Positions 1 through 9,851 of a stretch of DNA of 37,987 nt are shown here, piece by piece. The DNA comes from Hymenopellis radicata. Taxonomy: Eukaryota > Basidiomycota > Agaricomycetes > Agaricales > Physalacriaceae. Under the pieces are notes generated by a model. That model saw only the letters and a program-made list of their open reading frames with translations, searched no databases and was not told where the DNA came from. Every line of letters starts with the position of its first letter. The first letter of the stretch is position 1. Where the stretch lies: assembly GCA_015501595.1 (NCBI GenBank), contig JADNRX010000496.1, forward strand, positions 1 to 37,987, read 5' to 3'. The position numbers and the translations under genes are program-made.

Positions 1-486
1 TTCCAATCCCCTGTTCCTTCCATCTCCTCCATACGTCAGCCTGTAGCTGCATGTCATCTTGAGGTACTGCAGCACGCGTTTTCGCGGCATGCCAGTGTAC
101 GAGAGCCGGGTTGTCGTTGAACCGGGACAAGATGGTGGCCGCGTAAGCGATGTCTGGGCGCATTCCTGTGGTGGTCCAGATGAGAGATCTGACAAGTTCC
201 CGATATGGGTGCCGCTTCATCTCGGCGATTTCCAGCGCGTCGGTGGGGTACTCATCGCGAGTGAAGTGGGCGTTCGGGTCCATGGGTACAGCTGATAGTT
301 TACAATCTTCCATATTAAACCGCTGTAGAACTGAATCAATATATGAAGTCTGATTCAAGGAAATTGACCGTGTCGCTCGGTCGCGAATAATTTCCAAACC
401 CAAGAGCCAGCTAATTGGACCCAACAGCGTTATCTCAAACAGCTGTCCAATGCGATCCTGCATGATGGTGATGAGGGAAGGTGAGC
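1..486 (-). pseudogene. Copia-A reverse transcriptase, C-terminal part and connection region
   Basis: Read on the minus strand from 486 down, this continues directly from the active-site segment at 6787 (about 6.3 kb away on the plus strand). It shows, in order, a GxSxxLI start, LFEITLLGPISWLLGLEI, the YI...VLQRFNM block, the YRELV..LIW..TGMRPDIAY block and NPALVHWHAAK. These are the RT C-terminal motifs of Ty1/Copia polyproteins. At the T-run 79-82 one extra base breaks the frame; beyond it the sequence resumes as RVLQYLKMTCSYRLTYGG, the typical connection before RNase H. The fragment runs off the left edge. It was separated from its N-terminal half by the pogo-like insertion at the TA 487-488. 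Confidence 0.88.
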
Positions 487-488
487 TA

Positions 489-514
489 CAATGTTCAACG
501 GGTCTGTTAGACCC
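489..514 (+). repeat. Left terminal inverted repeat of pogo-like E1
   Basis: Begins CAATGTTCAACGGGTC directly after the TA target. All 26 bases match the reverse complement of 6759-6784; similarity stops after the run of C at the inner end. Confidence 0.93.
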
Positions 515-974
515 TATCAGTCATCTTAGACCCTTGATGTTCCCAGGGCTCGCCACCTCTGCCTCTGCTTCAACAACAGCTTCTAAAATTTGGTTGGGCA
601 CTTGCAATGAGTTCTGGGGTGTTTCTGCGATATCTACGGTACCCTCCATGTTAAATAGAAATAGACTTTGGCGCCAGGAACGTCTGAATTGATGCTGTTG
701 AAATTTGTATCGGGAATCATAATAGGACACCATATCTGAGGGGCATAAAAGTGACATAGATATGTTCTATGCATTCAATATGGCTGACTAGGATTTTATT
801 TCGTGAGAATTGGCTGTGGTATGGTCGAGAACGGACAGAATGAGCGAGACGTCCTATTTAGGAAACACGTGAACGCGCATCCACCACGCGTAAAGGCAAA
901 ACAGACTTTTTTAACGGGATTCACATCCAGTTGCAATGCAACGGCAAATATTCAACTCAGCACCCTCCGTCACC
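515..974 (+). promoter_or_regulatory. Noncoding 5' region of pogo-like E1
   Basis: This 460-bp stretch between the left TIR and the transposase ATG has no convincing coding sequence and presumably holds the promoter. A TATA-like ggcataaaag lies near 743. The same stretch recurs in E2 at 3461-3918 with two one-base deletions. The promoter role is inferred from position only. Confidence 0.4.
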
Positions 975-3393
975 ATGGTTGGACGAGCGAAATCCAACAC
1001 CAAGAAAGCACAAATTGATAGTCAGTTTGTGGCGGAATGGCGTGCACGCGCTGCAGAAGACTATCGAGAACAACTGGCCCTTCATGCTGCAGGTCAAAAA
1101 TTCGATGGAGCAGAGATGGTTCGACAGAGATGGATGAAGAAATGCAGAGAGGAAACTGGAAAAGACATCCTTATCAACAAACAGACCCTCATTAATCATG
1201 CCAAAGGAAAACCTACGCGTGCGCAGAGCAATGCTCAAAAGTCATGGCTCACGGCAGAGGAAACGGAACTGGTCATTCTCTACATTATCGAACTTGGCCA
1301 TCGCGGCTTTCCTCTTTCCCACCGCCGTCTCAAAGAACACGTCGAGGAGATCCTTCGAGCCCGTATTGGTGAAGACTTTCCCGGGGTTGGAAAACGATGG
1401 ACAAACCGCTTTGTTGAAAAGTGGTCCGATCGAATTCGCATGGCCTGGGCAACACCACTTGAGGAAAAGAGAGGACGTGCTGTTAACCCGCATACTCACG
1501 AGGCGTGGTTTGATATGCTCGAAAAGGCTTTGGAAGACGTTGATGACGATTTGGTTTATGGAACCGACGAGATTGGGACGAATGGTGTTGATGGGCAACG
1601 GGAGCGGGTTATGGGCAGCCGAAAGAGCAGGATGGTTTACCAGCAGGTCGGTGGAAATCGCGAGAACACAACTGTCATCGAAACCATCTGCGCCGATGGT
1701 ACAACTACACCTCCTGCGGTTATATTCAAAGGAAAGGCGTACCAGGTTAAATGGAAGCAGGATAATCCTGCAAATGCATCGTGAGTCTGTCTCTGCGGTT
1801 TTAGAGATGTCTTGACTTACATTGTGCGTAGAATTGGCTACCAGGCTAAGGGCTGGACAAACGGCGAGATTGGAATCGAGTGGATCAAGCAATTCGACGA
1901 ACATACAAAAGCAAAGGCTGCAGGTCGAAAACGTCTCCTCCTCGTTGATGGACATAATTCGCATTACACTCGAGCATTTCTACAGTATGCGCGTATGAAC
2001 AATATCGTGGTCTTGTGCTATCCTGCACACACCACTCACGTCTACCAGGGCCTCGATGTTGTTGTATTTGCCCCGTTGAAGAACGCCATTCGGGACGAGC
2101 GCGACAAATACGAACGTGCGACTGGAGAGAAATTCTCAAGATCCAATTTTCTTGGGATCTACGGACGTGCTCACCTTCGCGTCATGACACCCGATACCAT
2201 CAAATCCGCCTTTCGGCGAACAGGTGTTGTCCCGTTCGACAGATCTATCATCACCGCCGAAATGCTAGCACCTGCGAAAGAGACATCGGCACAGGCATCA
2301 CTCCCTCTTGTGCCTGCAACTCCCGTCCGCACGATTGCCAAACTGTTGCGGGACGCCATGCAGCTTGCAGTCAAGGATGACCTTCCAGATGACGATGCTA
2401 GTGACAGTGATATCAGTGTCGGCGGTGGAGACATTGATGAGCCGAGTCGAAATCTCATCACGGAAAATCTGACGGAGCGCGAGGACGACGATCCAGCCAT
2501 GTTATCTGATATTTCAGAGAAGAGTTTTAACAGTCATTCTCGGCCTTCTCTCTCAGCCGCACATCGACCTCTTCTCGCACCATCCCCACCACCGACAGCA
2601 CCCCAGATCATCACCGCACCTCTAACCGAGATTAACGAAGCTGTGAAACGCCTCGCCGAGTCATCACTAGCGTGTCTTGTCAAGACATTTGAAGTGCCTG
2701 GCATCGACCATTAAGGCGCGTCAGCAAATCAAGCTCGATCACACACCTATGCTTGATACTCTCACCATTAAACCGGAGACGGAACGAGAGCGTGTCTTCG
2801 CTGAGGCTATGCTTCAGGTTGAAGCAGAAAACCTCGCACTGCGTCGACGAATGATGGAACTGCAAGCATCAAATATTCTGAACGAGGCGTACTGTACGGT
2901 GTTGCGTGAGCAACTTGCGTTCAAGACGGGAAAGGCAAAGAAGAAAAAGGAGGAAATCAGCGGCAGGCTAATGGGGGATGGCTTACCTGTGCTTCTAACA
3001 GGTGACTTCTTCTACGAGAGGGTGGTCGAATGGGAAAAAGAGCAGTCTCGAAAAAAGACGCAAAAGGAAGATCGACGTGTTGCGAAAGAGGCACGGAATG
3101 CGAGACTTGACAAATGGAAAGAGCAGTGCCAGGAGAGGTTGAAGGATATTGAGGAGATTAATGCTGCATGGGAGGTGGAGAAAGTGCAATGGGCAAAGAG
3201 AAAGCAGCAGTGGTCCGATGACAAGGCAGCTGGAAAGAGAGTCCCGGCGCGGTTTGGGGTTCCACAGCCCAAGAGAGGCCCTCTTCCTAAGGCTATACCA
3301 CGGCCCAAGCTGCGCGAACGTGTTGAGACGGCCTCTGATGAAGGAACAGACGCGGACGACGAAGGGGAAGATGAAAGGAGCGATTCGGATTAA
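975..3393 (+). pseudogene. Pogo/Fot-like DDE transposase, E1 copy (one frameshift)
   Basis: Cut-and-paste transposase of the DDE_1/pogo group, expected to act in the nucleus on the element's TIRs. The start at 975 is chosen for its CACCATGG context; an in-frame ATG at 936 is weaker. An intron at 1781-1831 (GTGAGT...GCGTAG) joins the two exons in frame. Visible parts: a basic N-terminal region, a helix-turn-helix/CENP-B-like DNA-binding part at about residues 90-165 (WLTAEETEL..., GKRWTNRFVEKW), then the catalytic triad D198 (YGTDEIG), D308 (LLLVDGHNSHYT) and D344 (HTTHVYQGLDVVVF). The last two are 35 residues apart, as in pogo families. The C-terminal third is acidic, then a lysine/glutamate-rich predicted coiled coil, ending DERSDSD. 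An extra T at 2711-2712 creates TAA at 2712-2714. E2 lacks that T and reads through, so this break may be recent or a sequencing error. Full length would be about 788 residues. Confidence 0.87.
1781..1831 (+). other. Spliceosomal intron in E1 transposase
   Basis: A 51-bp intron with GTGAGT donor and GCGTAG acceptor. Splicing fuses ...NPANAS to IGYQAKGW in frame and removes the stop that follows the donor. The identical intron in E2 is 4725-4775. Confidence 0.85.
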
Positions 3394-3434
3394 CCTCGGG
3401 TATGCACGGACCGGACTTGGCGCAGGGTCCAGTA

Positions 3435-3460
3435 CAATGTTCAACGGGTCTGTTAGACCC
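3435..3460 (+). repeat. Left terminal inverted repeat of pogo-like E2
   Basis: Identical to 489-514 and to the reverse complement of 6554-6579; preceded by the TA at 3433-3434. Confidence 0.93.
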
Positions 3461-3918
3461 TATCAGTCATCTTAGACCCTTGATGTTCCCGGGCTCGCCA
3501 CCTCTGCCTCTGCTTCAACAACAGCTTCTAAAATTTGGTTGGGCACTTGCAATGAGTTCTGGGTGTTTCTGCGATATCTACGGTACCCTCCATGTTAAAT
3601 AGAAATAGACTTTGGCGCCAGGAACGTCTGAATTGATGCTGTTGAAATTTGTATCGGGAATCATAATAGGACACCATATCTGAGGGGCATAAAAGTGACA
3701 TAGATATGTTCTATGCATTCAATATGGCTGACTAGGATTTTATTTCGTGAGAATTGGCTGTGGTATGGTCGAGAACGGACAGAATGAGCGAGACGTCCTA
3801 TTTAGGAAACACGTGAACGCGCATCCACCACGCGTAAAGGCAAAACAGACTTTTTTAACGGGATTCACATCCAGTTGCAATGCAACGGCAAATATTCAAC
3901 TCAGCACCCTCCGTCACC

Positions 3919-6335
3919 ATGGTTGGACGAGCGAAATCCAACACCAAGAAAGCACAAATTGATAGTCAGTTTGTGGCGGAATGGCGTGCACGCGCTGCAG
4001 AAGACTATCGAGAACAACTGGCCCTTCATGCTGCAGGTCAAAAATTCGATGGAGCAGAGATGGTTCGACAGAGATGGATGAAGAAATGCAGAGAGGAAAC
4101 TGGAAAAGACATCCTTATCAACAAACAGACCCTCATTAATCATGCCAAAGGAAAACCTACGCGTGCGCAGAGCAATGCTCAAAAGTCATGGCTCACGGCA
4201 GAGGAAACGGAACTGGTCATTCTCTACATTATCGAACTTGGCCATCGCGGCTTTCCTCTTTCCCACCGCCGTCTCAAAGAACACGTCGAGGAGATCCTTC
4301 GAGCCCGTATTGGTGAAGACTTTCCCGGGGTTGGAAAACGATGGACAAACCGCTTTGTTGAAAAGTGGTCCGATCGAATTCGCATGGCCTGGGCAACACC
4401 ACTTGAGGAAAAGAGAGGACGTGCTGTTAACCCGCATACTCACGAGGCGTGGTTTGATATGCTCGAAAAGGCTTTGGAAGACGTTGATGACGATTTGGTT
4501 TATGGAACCGACGAGATTGGGACGAATGGTGTTGATGGGCAACGGGAGCGGGTTATGGGCAGCCGAAAGAGCAGGATGGTTTACCAGCAGGTCGGTGGAA
4601 ATCGCGAGAACACAACTGTCATCGAAACCATCTGCGCCGATGGTACAACTACACCTCCTGCGGTTATATTCAAAGGAAAGGCGTACCAGGTTAAATGGAA
4701 GCAGGATAATCCTGCAAATGCATCGTGAGTCTGTCTCTGCGGTTTTAGAGATGTCTTGACTTACATTGTGCGTAGAATTGGCTACCAGGCTAAGGGCTGG
4801 ACAAACGGCGAGATTGGAATCGAGTGGATCAAGCAATTCGACGAACATACAAAAGCAAAGGCTGCAGGTCGAAAACGTCTCCTCCTCGTTGATGGACATA
4901 ATTCGCATTACACTCGAGCATTTCTACAGTATGCGCGTATGAACAATATCGTGGTCTTGTGCTATCCTGCACACACCACTCACGTCTACCAGGGCCTCGA
5001 TGTTGTTGTATTTGCCCCGTTGAAGAACGCCATTCGGGACGAGCGCGACAAATACGAACGTGCGACTGGAGAGAAATTCTCAAGATCCAATTTTCTTGGG
5101 ATCTACGGACGTGCTCACCTTCGCGTCATGACACCCGATACCATCAAATCCGCCTTTCGGCGAACAGGTGTTGTCCCGTTCGACAGATCTATCATCACCG
5201 CCGAAATGCTAGCACCTGCGAAAGAGACATCGGCACAGGCATCACTCCCTCTTGTGCCTGCAACTCCCGTCCGCACGATTGCCAAACTGTTGCGGGACGC
5301 CATGCAGCTTGCAGTCAAGGATGACCTTCCAGATGACGATGCTAGTGACAGTGATATCAGTGTCGGCGGTGGAGACATTGATGAGCCGAGTCGAAATCTC
5401 ATCACGGAAAATCTGACGGAGCGCGAGGACGACGATCCAGCCATGTTATCTGATATTTCAGAGAAGAGTTTTTAACAGTCATTCTCGGCCTTCTCTCTCA
5501 GCCGCACATCGACCTCTTCTCGCACCATCCCCACCACCGACAGCACCCCAGATCATCACCGCACCTCTAACCGAGATTAACGAAGCTGTGAAACGCCTCG
5601 CCGAGTCATCACTAGCGTGTCTTGTCAAGACATTTGAAGTGCCTGGCATCGACCATAAGGCGCGTCAGCAAATCAAGCTCGATCACACACCTATGCTTGA
5701 TACTCTCACCATTAAACCGGAGACGGAACGAGAGCGTGTCTTCGCTGAGGCTATGCTTCAGGTTGAAGCAGAAAACCTCGCACTGCGTCGACGAATGATG
5801 GAACTGCAAGCATCAAATATTCTGAACGAGGCGTACTGTACGGTGTTGCGTGAGCAACTTGCGTTCAAGACGGGAAAGGCAAAGAAGAAAAAGGAGGAAA
5901 TCAGCGGCAGGCTAATGGGGATGGCTTACCTGTGCTTCTAACAGGTGACTTCTTCTACGAGAGGGTGGTCGAATGGGAAAAAGAGCAGTCTCGAAAAAAG
6001 ACGCAAAAGGAAGATCGACGTGTTGCGAAAGAGGCACGGAATGCGAGACTTGACAAATGGAAAGAGCAGTGCCAGGAGAGGTTGAAGGATATTGAGGAGA
6101 TTAATGCTGCATGGGAGGTGGAGAAAGTGCAATGGGCAAAGAGAAAGCAGCAGTGGTCCGATGACAAGGCAGCTGGAAAGAGAGTCCCGGCGCGGTTTGG
6201 GGTTCCACAGCCCAAGAGAGGCCCTCTTCCTAAGGCTATACCACGGCCCAAGCTGCGCGAACGTGTTGAGACGGCCTCTGATGAAGGAACAGACGCGGAC
6301 GACGAAGGGAAGATGAAAGGAGCGATTCGGATTAA
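3919..6335 (+). pseudogene. Pogo/Fot-like DDE transposase, E2 copy (three one-base frameshifts)
   Basis: Second copy of the transposase with the same start context, intron (4725-4775), DNA-binding region and D...D(35)D triad. The first exon and the catalytic exon are identical to E1 up to about 5465. The frame is then lost at a five-T run (5469-5473; E1 has four). It is lost again at a four-G run (5917-5920; E1 has five) and at GGG 6307-6309 (E1 has four). On the other hand, the TAA that breaks E1 at 2712 is absent here. Neither copy has an unbroken frame, but at each broken site the other copy is open. Cells would at best make a truncated protein that keeps the DDE domain and lacks the acidic/coiled-coil tail, if the sequence is accurate. 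Confidence 0.85.
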
Positions 6336-6376
6336 CCTCGGGTATGCACGGACCGGACTTGGCGCAGGGTCCAGTA

Positions 6377-6579
6377 TGACTCATCCCCGATCAAAATCGG
6401 GTTCTTGCTTAAAATTCCTCGTGTTCATGTAATTCGTCGATGATCCACTGGCTGAATTTTATATGGAGTCTTCTCAGTATAGAAAACAATTTTTGAGTAT
6501 GTCCCATCACAGCGAGCTCCCCAAAAATATTCAGGTGGTTCAGATTTGTTTTGGGGTCTAACAGACCCGTTGAACATTG
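6377..6579 (+). repeat. Right end of pogo-like E2, repeated as 6582-6784
   Basis: The 203 bp between the internal TA (6375-6376) and the E2 terminus are identical to 6582-6784, the displaced right end of E1. Each ends with the 26-bp TIR. I see no gene. A small inverted repeat, cccgat/atcggg, lies near the start. Confidence 0.9.
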
Positions 6580-6581
6580 TA

Positions 6582-6784
6582 TGACTCATCCCCGATCAAA
6601 ATCGGGTTCTTGCTTAAAATTCCTCGTGTTCATGTAATTCGTCGATGATCCACTGGCTGAATTTTATATGGAGTCTTCTCAGTATAGAAAACAATTTTTG
6701 AGTATGTCCCATCACAGCGAGCTCCCCAAAAATATTCAGGTGGTTCAGATTTGTTTTGGGGTCTAACAGACCCGTTGAACATTG
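6582..6784 (+). repeat. Right end of pogo-like E1, including right TIR 6759-6784
   Basis: This continues E1 after the nested E2 and ends ...GTTGAACATTG just before the TA TSD at 6785-6786. Open frames that run from Copia RT into this segment on the minus strand are read-through artefacts. Confidence 0.9.
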
Positions 6785-6786
6785 TA

Positions 6787-7190
6787 CCCGTAATGGTACA
6801 GTCGTCCACATGGATTGCCAGGATGATGATGTTGACATCCTGTACAAGTCGGAACACAGCGTGATCCTTTTCGAGCGGAGCAAAGCCAAGAGTGGCGAGA
6901 GCGGCGGTCAGCTTCTCGTACCACTTCCGCGAGCTCTGCTTTAGGCCGTAGATAGTTTTTGTGTAAACGTAGCACAAACTTTTTCTGATCGGCGAATTGA
7001 AAATCCGGAGGCTGTTCTATGTAGAGTTCCTCGTCGTCATCGAATTCTCCATTAAGAAAGGCGCCGTGGAAATCAAAGATATTGATTTCCCAGTCGTTTC
7101 GAGCGGCGATGGCGAGGATGATGCGGAGCGCAGCAAGTTTAGCGACAGGCGCGAACGTGACAAAATAGTCAACGCCTTCAACTTGAGTAA
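6787..7190 (-). pseudogene. Copia-A reverse transcriptase, central catalytic part
   Basis: On the minus strand from 7190 down: TQVEGVDYFVTFAPVAKLAA, RIILAIAARNDWEI, FDFHGAFLNGEF (first catalytic Asp), EELYIEQPPDF, then LHK, IYGLKQSSRKWYEKL, and the active-site motif AIHVDDCTITG. These are the fingers and palm of a Ty1/Copia RT. The frame shifts by one base in the T-run 6956-6960, between LHK and the YGLKQ motif. The right end abuts the CATCASGAAA element at 7191 and the left end abuts the pogo-like element at its TA. In each case the missing protein motif continues on the other side of the insert. RNA-templated DNA synthesis would have been its role. Confidence 0.9.
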
Positions 7191-7480
7191 CATCACGAAA
7201 ATGGGTTCAGGCCTTAAGGTGTTCCATGGAATCTTGAGGGCACATATGCTCTTTAAGGCAGCTGAAGTACTTATGCTAGTGAGGCGCCTTAAATGCAGGT
7301 TCACCGGTAACCTCTGCCTTAGGTTGCCTCAGGACATCTCGAAGGAGTCTTAATGGGCCTACAGGACACCTCAAGTCATACAGATACGTAGCTCATGCCT
7401 TAAAGCAAATTTAATACTGCCTCAGAAAGCCTCAAGTCAAGTTGAAACACTCTGTATATACTTCAAGCAGCCGAAAAGAC
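7191..7480. repeat. Left subterminal repeat zone of the CATCASGAAA element
   Basis: Dense variants of GCCTYAAG and CTTRAGGC in both orientations (for example near 7215, 7240, 7285, 7318, 7330, 7365, 7422). CAGGACACCTCA at 7362 recurs at 11499 in the other end. Such clusters are usually transposase-binding sites in CACTA-type elements; that role is inferred. Confidence 0.6.
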
Positions 7481-7635
7481 ACTTAAATCCATCAAAAGAT
7501 GTATAAACAATGCATTGCACAGTCTGCAGTTACCGACATATACAAAATATGTTAATAATGTACAAATACAATATAGATAACTAAACACACAATACAGCAA
7601 CAACAGACACACTTACATTCTGTTGGTTGGTAGGT

Positions 7636-8096
7636 ATCATCCTTGGTTCAGTTTGGGTATTGTCCTCGTCCAGGTCCGGTATTGTCCTCGTCCAGGTTGG
7701 GTATCGTCCTTGTCCAGGTCCAGTATCGTCCTCGTCCAGGTCCGATATCGTCCTCGTCCAGGTCCGGTCCGGTATCGTCCTCGTTCAGGTCCGATATCGT
7801 CCTCATCCAGGTTGGGTATCGTCCTCGTCCAGGTCCAGTATCGTCCTCGTCCAGGTCCGATATCGTCCTCGTCCAGGTTGGGTATCGTCCTTGTCCAGGT
7901 CCAGTATCGTCCTCGTCCAGGTCCAGTATCGTCCTCGTCCAGGTCCGATATCGTCCTCGTCCAGGTCCGATATCGTCCTCGTCCAAGTTGGATATCGTCT
8001 TCGGCGTGGTCGAGGTATGGTCCTCATCCTGGTCGGGTGTCGTCCTTTAGCATGTTCGGGTATCGTCCTCATCGCGGATCGGTGCTGTTAGTCCTC
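7636..8096. repeat. 22-bp minisatellite, about 19-20 units
   Basis: Consensus unit GTCCTCGTCCAGGTCC plus RRTATC (22 bp). Variants alternate between CCAGTATC, CCGATATC and TTGGGTATC endings, suggesting higher-order units of two to four. The array decays at both ends. One unit has a 2-3 bp enlargement (near 7760). Because 22 is not a multiple of three and the unit lacks stops, several frames on both strands stay open, giving Ser/Arg/Val- or Asp/Glu-rich translations with no sign of selection. I regard these frames as artefacts. Confidence 0.9.
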
Positions 8097-8099
8097 ATC

Positions 8100-9851
8100 C
8101 TCATGGTGCTCGCGCGAGTCCTCGGTCCTCGTCGTGGCTCGTCAGAATCATCCTCGGAAGGGGTCGCGGGTTTCGTCGTTGTGCTGTGCATAGCACACAG
8201 CCTAGGAAGGGAAATTTTTCAAAAAGGATAAACTGCATACGACAAGGCGACGCACCTCAACGACGACATGAGCACCTCCCTCAGTCTGAGAATGGTCAAA
8301 GATGTGCCTAAGGCAGCACCAACAGTCAACGTGCACAAGACAGCGCCGAATTGGATACCGTGCGCATAGCAGCAGTGGTGTGGTGGTGAGAGGAGAAGTG
8401 CCATGGGGCGTGCGATCGGAATTTAAACCAACCGGCACGTGAGGCTGACGTGGCCTCATGTGCCGGCGGCAAACGGACTTGAGGAAATTTAGTTGGGAGG
8501 TCAATTCAAGGCAAGGCTCGTCCATCCACAGGAGTTGGTAGTGTCGTTGTAGTGGCGGCGGCGGTGACCTGAGGTGGTGGTGTCAATTTTTAAAATAAAA
8601 ATAGAACAGAACAAATAAACGTACCAAATCGCGCCGCGTTGCCAGCAGACGACGCGGCGCCTCTAACCCGACCCAATACACTTTGTGTCTGATGCCTCAA
8701 ATTAAGGGCTTAGAGAAGTGGAAGCCTCGTCGATGGAGGGCTTACAGCCGCGGGCCAAAATCCCAAAGTCATCCATGGCTGTTGGAAGCCGTCAAGTCCG
8801 GGGATCCAGAGGTGATAGAATGAGAGGGAGGAGGAAGGAGAGGCCCAAGAAAAAATCCGAAGCTGGATGCGACGTCGTTGTGGTGGTAAGAAAGAAGAGA
8901 CGACCAGCAAAGAGCTCTGATCATGATCCGGCAAATGCCGGATCGTGAACGGAGCATCTTCAACGTCGCTCGGAACGACGACAAGCAGCTCGGAGTAGCT
9001 AAGGAACCATCGGTATTTGCTGCTATACATGTCTAATGGTAATCCCGAGTATATTCAGGAGTTAGAATCGCAAGGAATATCGGGGATTTGCTTACATAGC
9101 AAGTATCCCATCTGGAAGGCAAGACACGAGCTTTGCTGCTTGTTAGCACTAACTGGCCGGCTCCATTCAGTGCCAGAAATAGAGTACATTGTTACCACTG
9201 TTTAACGACACCAGAAACGCGGCAGCCACTGACAGTACGAGATTGTTCGGGTCGTCACTCAAGCTTGTACAAAGACCTCGAATGAGGTCTGCAACTTAGT
9301 AAGTTGTACATTCTCAATTCCTGTAATAATTTGTAGATACACTTATCTACTATACAGCACTGTTCTTGGAAGTTCACAAGGCACTCCAACAATCTGTTCA
9401 GCCGCCATCGTCGTCGATGTCCTATAGATTTAGCGGCGGCGAGACGGACCGCGGATCCGAACAGTGTATCCTTGTCCACCTACCACACCATTGCCGACCT
9501 ATACGCTCACCAGCCACGGCCATCGACGCACACTACGGATCAGCCTGTACATCGCGACGAACGATGCCCGGATGATCAGGTCCGGCGAGCCGAACAGCGA
9601 TCAAGTGCTGTTCGGCGTCGTCTCTCTCACTCCCACCATCACCATCGGTCCCGCGACGTCCTCACTTTTGCATTGACGTTCATCTGCGAGGTCAATTTCA
9701 CTCATTTCGGCTGTTCGGCTGTTGGACGACTGCCGTCCAAGGACACATAAGCCCTGGAGCAGGGAACAGCATCTTTAGATGCAGCCACGGCGATGACGCC
9801 TTTTCGCTTTGCCTCCCTTTCTTCCGTGCCCCCCACACTCCCCGCTTGTCG
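8100..9851. other. Interior of the CATCASGAAA element, no recognised gene
   Basis: I recognise no coding sequence here. Notable features: an imperfect hairpin at 8432-8466 (arms CCGGCACGTGAGGC and GCCTCATGTGCCGG), a GCCGCC-rich stretch near 8550-8575, and a short palindromic GATCCGGCAAATGCCGGATC at 8925-8944. The latter resembles a CCGGCA..TGCCGG motif in the hAT-like element at 28901-30059. The segment may hold further captured fragments or an old insertion, which I cannot delimit. Confidence 0.4.

Larger units (their letters stand above)
3435..6579 (+). mobile_element. Pogo/Fot-like DNA transposon, inner copy (E2), inserted into E1
   Basis: A complete 3145-bp copy with TIRs at 3435-3460 and 6554-6579, flanked by TA at 3433-3434 and 6580-6581. 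The host sequence left of it (ending gcagggtccag) and right of it (starting tgactcatcccc) is E1 itself. E2 contains the same junction uninterrupted at 6361-6390, so the empty target site is visible within the inserted element. This is a self-insertion, not a tandem duplication. I saw no base substitution between E1 and E2, only six one-base indels. Confidence 0.93.
489..6784 (+). mobile_element. Pogo/Fot-like DNA transposon, outer copy (E1), interrupted by a second copy of itself
   Basis: The element has identical 26-bp terminal inverted repeats (489-514 and 6759-6784) and is flanked by the dinucleotide TA at 487-488 and 6785-6786, the TSD of the Tc1/mariner superfamily. Its body is 489-3432 (transposase) plus 6582-6784 (right end). 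Between them, at a TA, lies the complete second copy E2 (3435-6579). Without E2 the element is about 3.15 kb. It is inserted in the RT coding region of Copia-A, and dropping the element plus one TA restores that frame. The transposase gene belongs to the DDE_1 (pogo/Tigger/Fot) group. Confidence 0.92.

Noticed and set aside
1242..1964. 240-codon minus-strand frame opposite the pogo transposase, repeated at 4186-4908
   Set aside because: Antisense shadow of a conserved transposase exon and intron; no domain.
489..6784. Simple tandem duplication of the transposase
   Set aside because: TIR and TA at each inner junction and the empty site inside E2 show nested transposition.
6630..6977. Chimeric minus-strand frame from Copia RT into the pogo right end
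   Set aside because: Chance read-through at an insertion junction; the true RT continuation is at 486 and down.
7636..8096. Several long open frames (up to about 200 codons) over the 22-bp repeats
   Set aside because: All frames and both strands are open because the unit has no stops and is not a multiple of three; no start context or domain.
7636..8096. CRISPR array
   Set aside because: Units are contiguous without unique spacers, and the context is eukaryotic.
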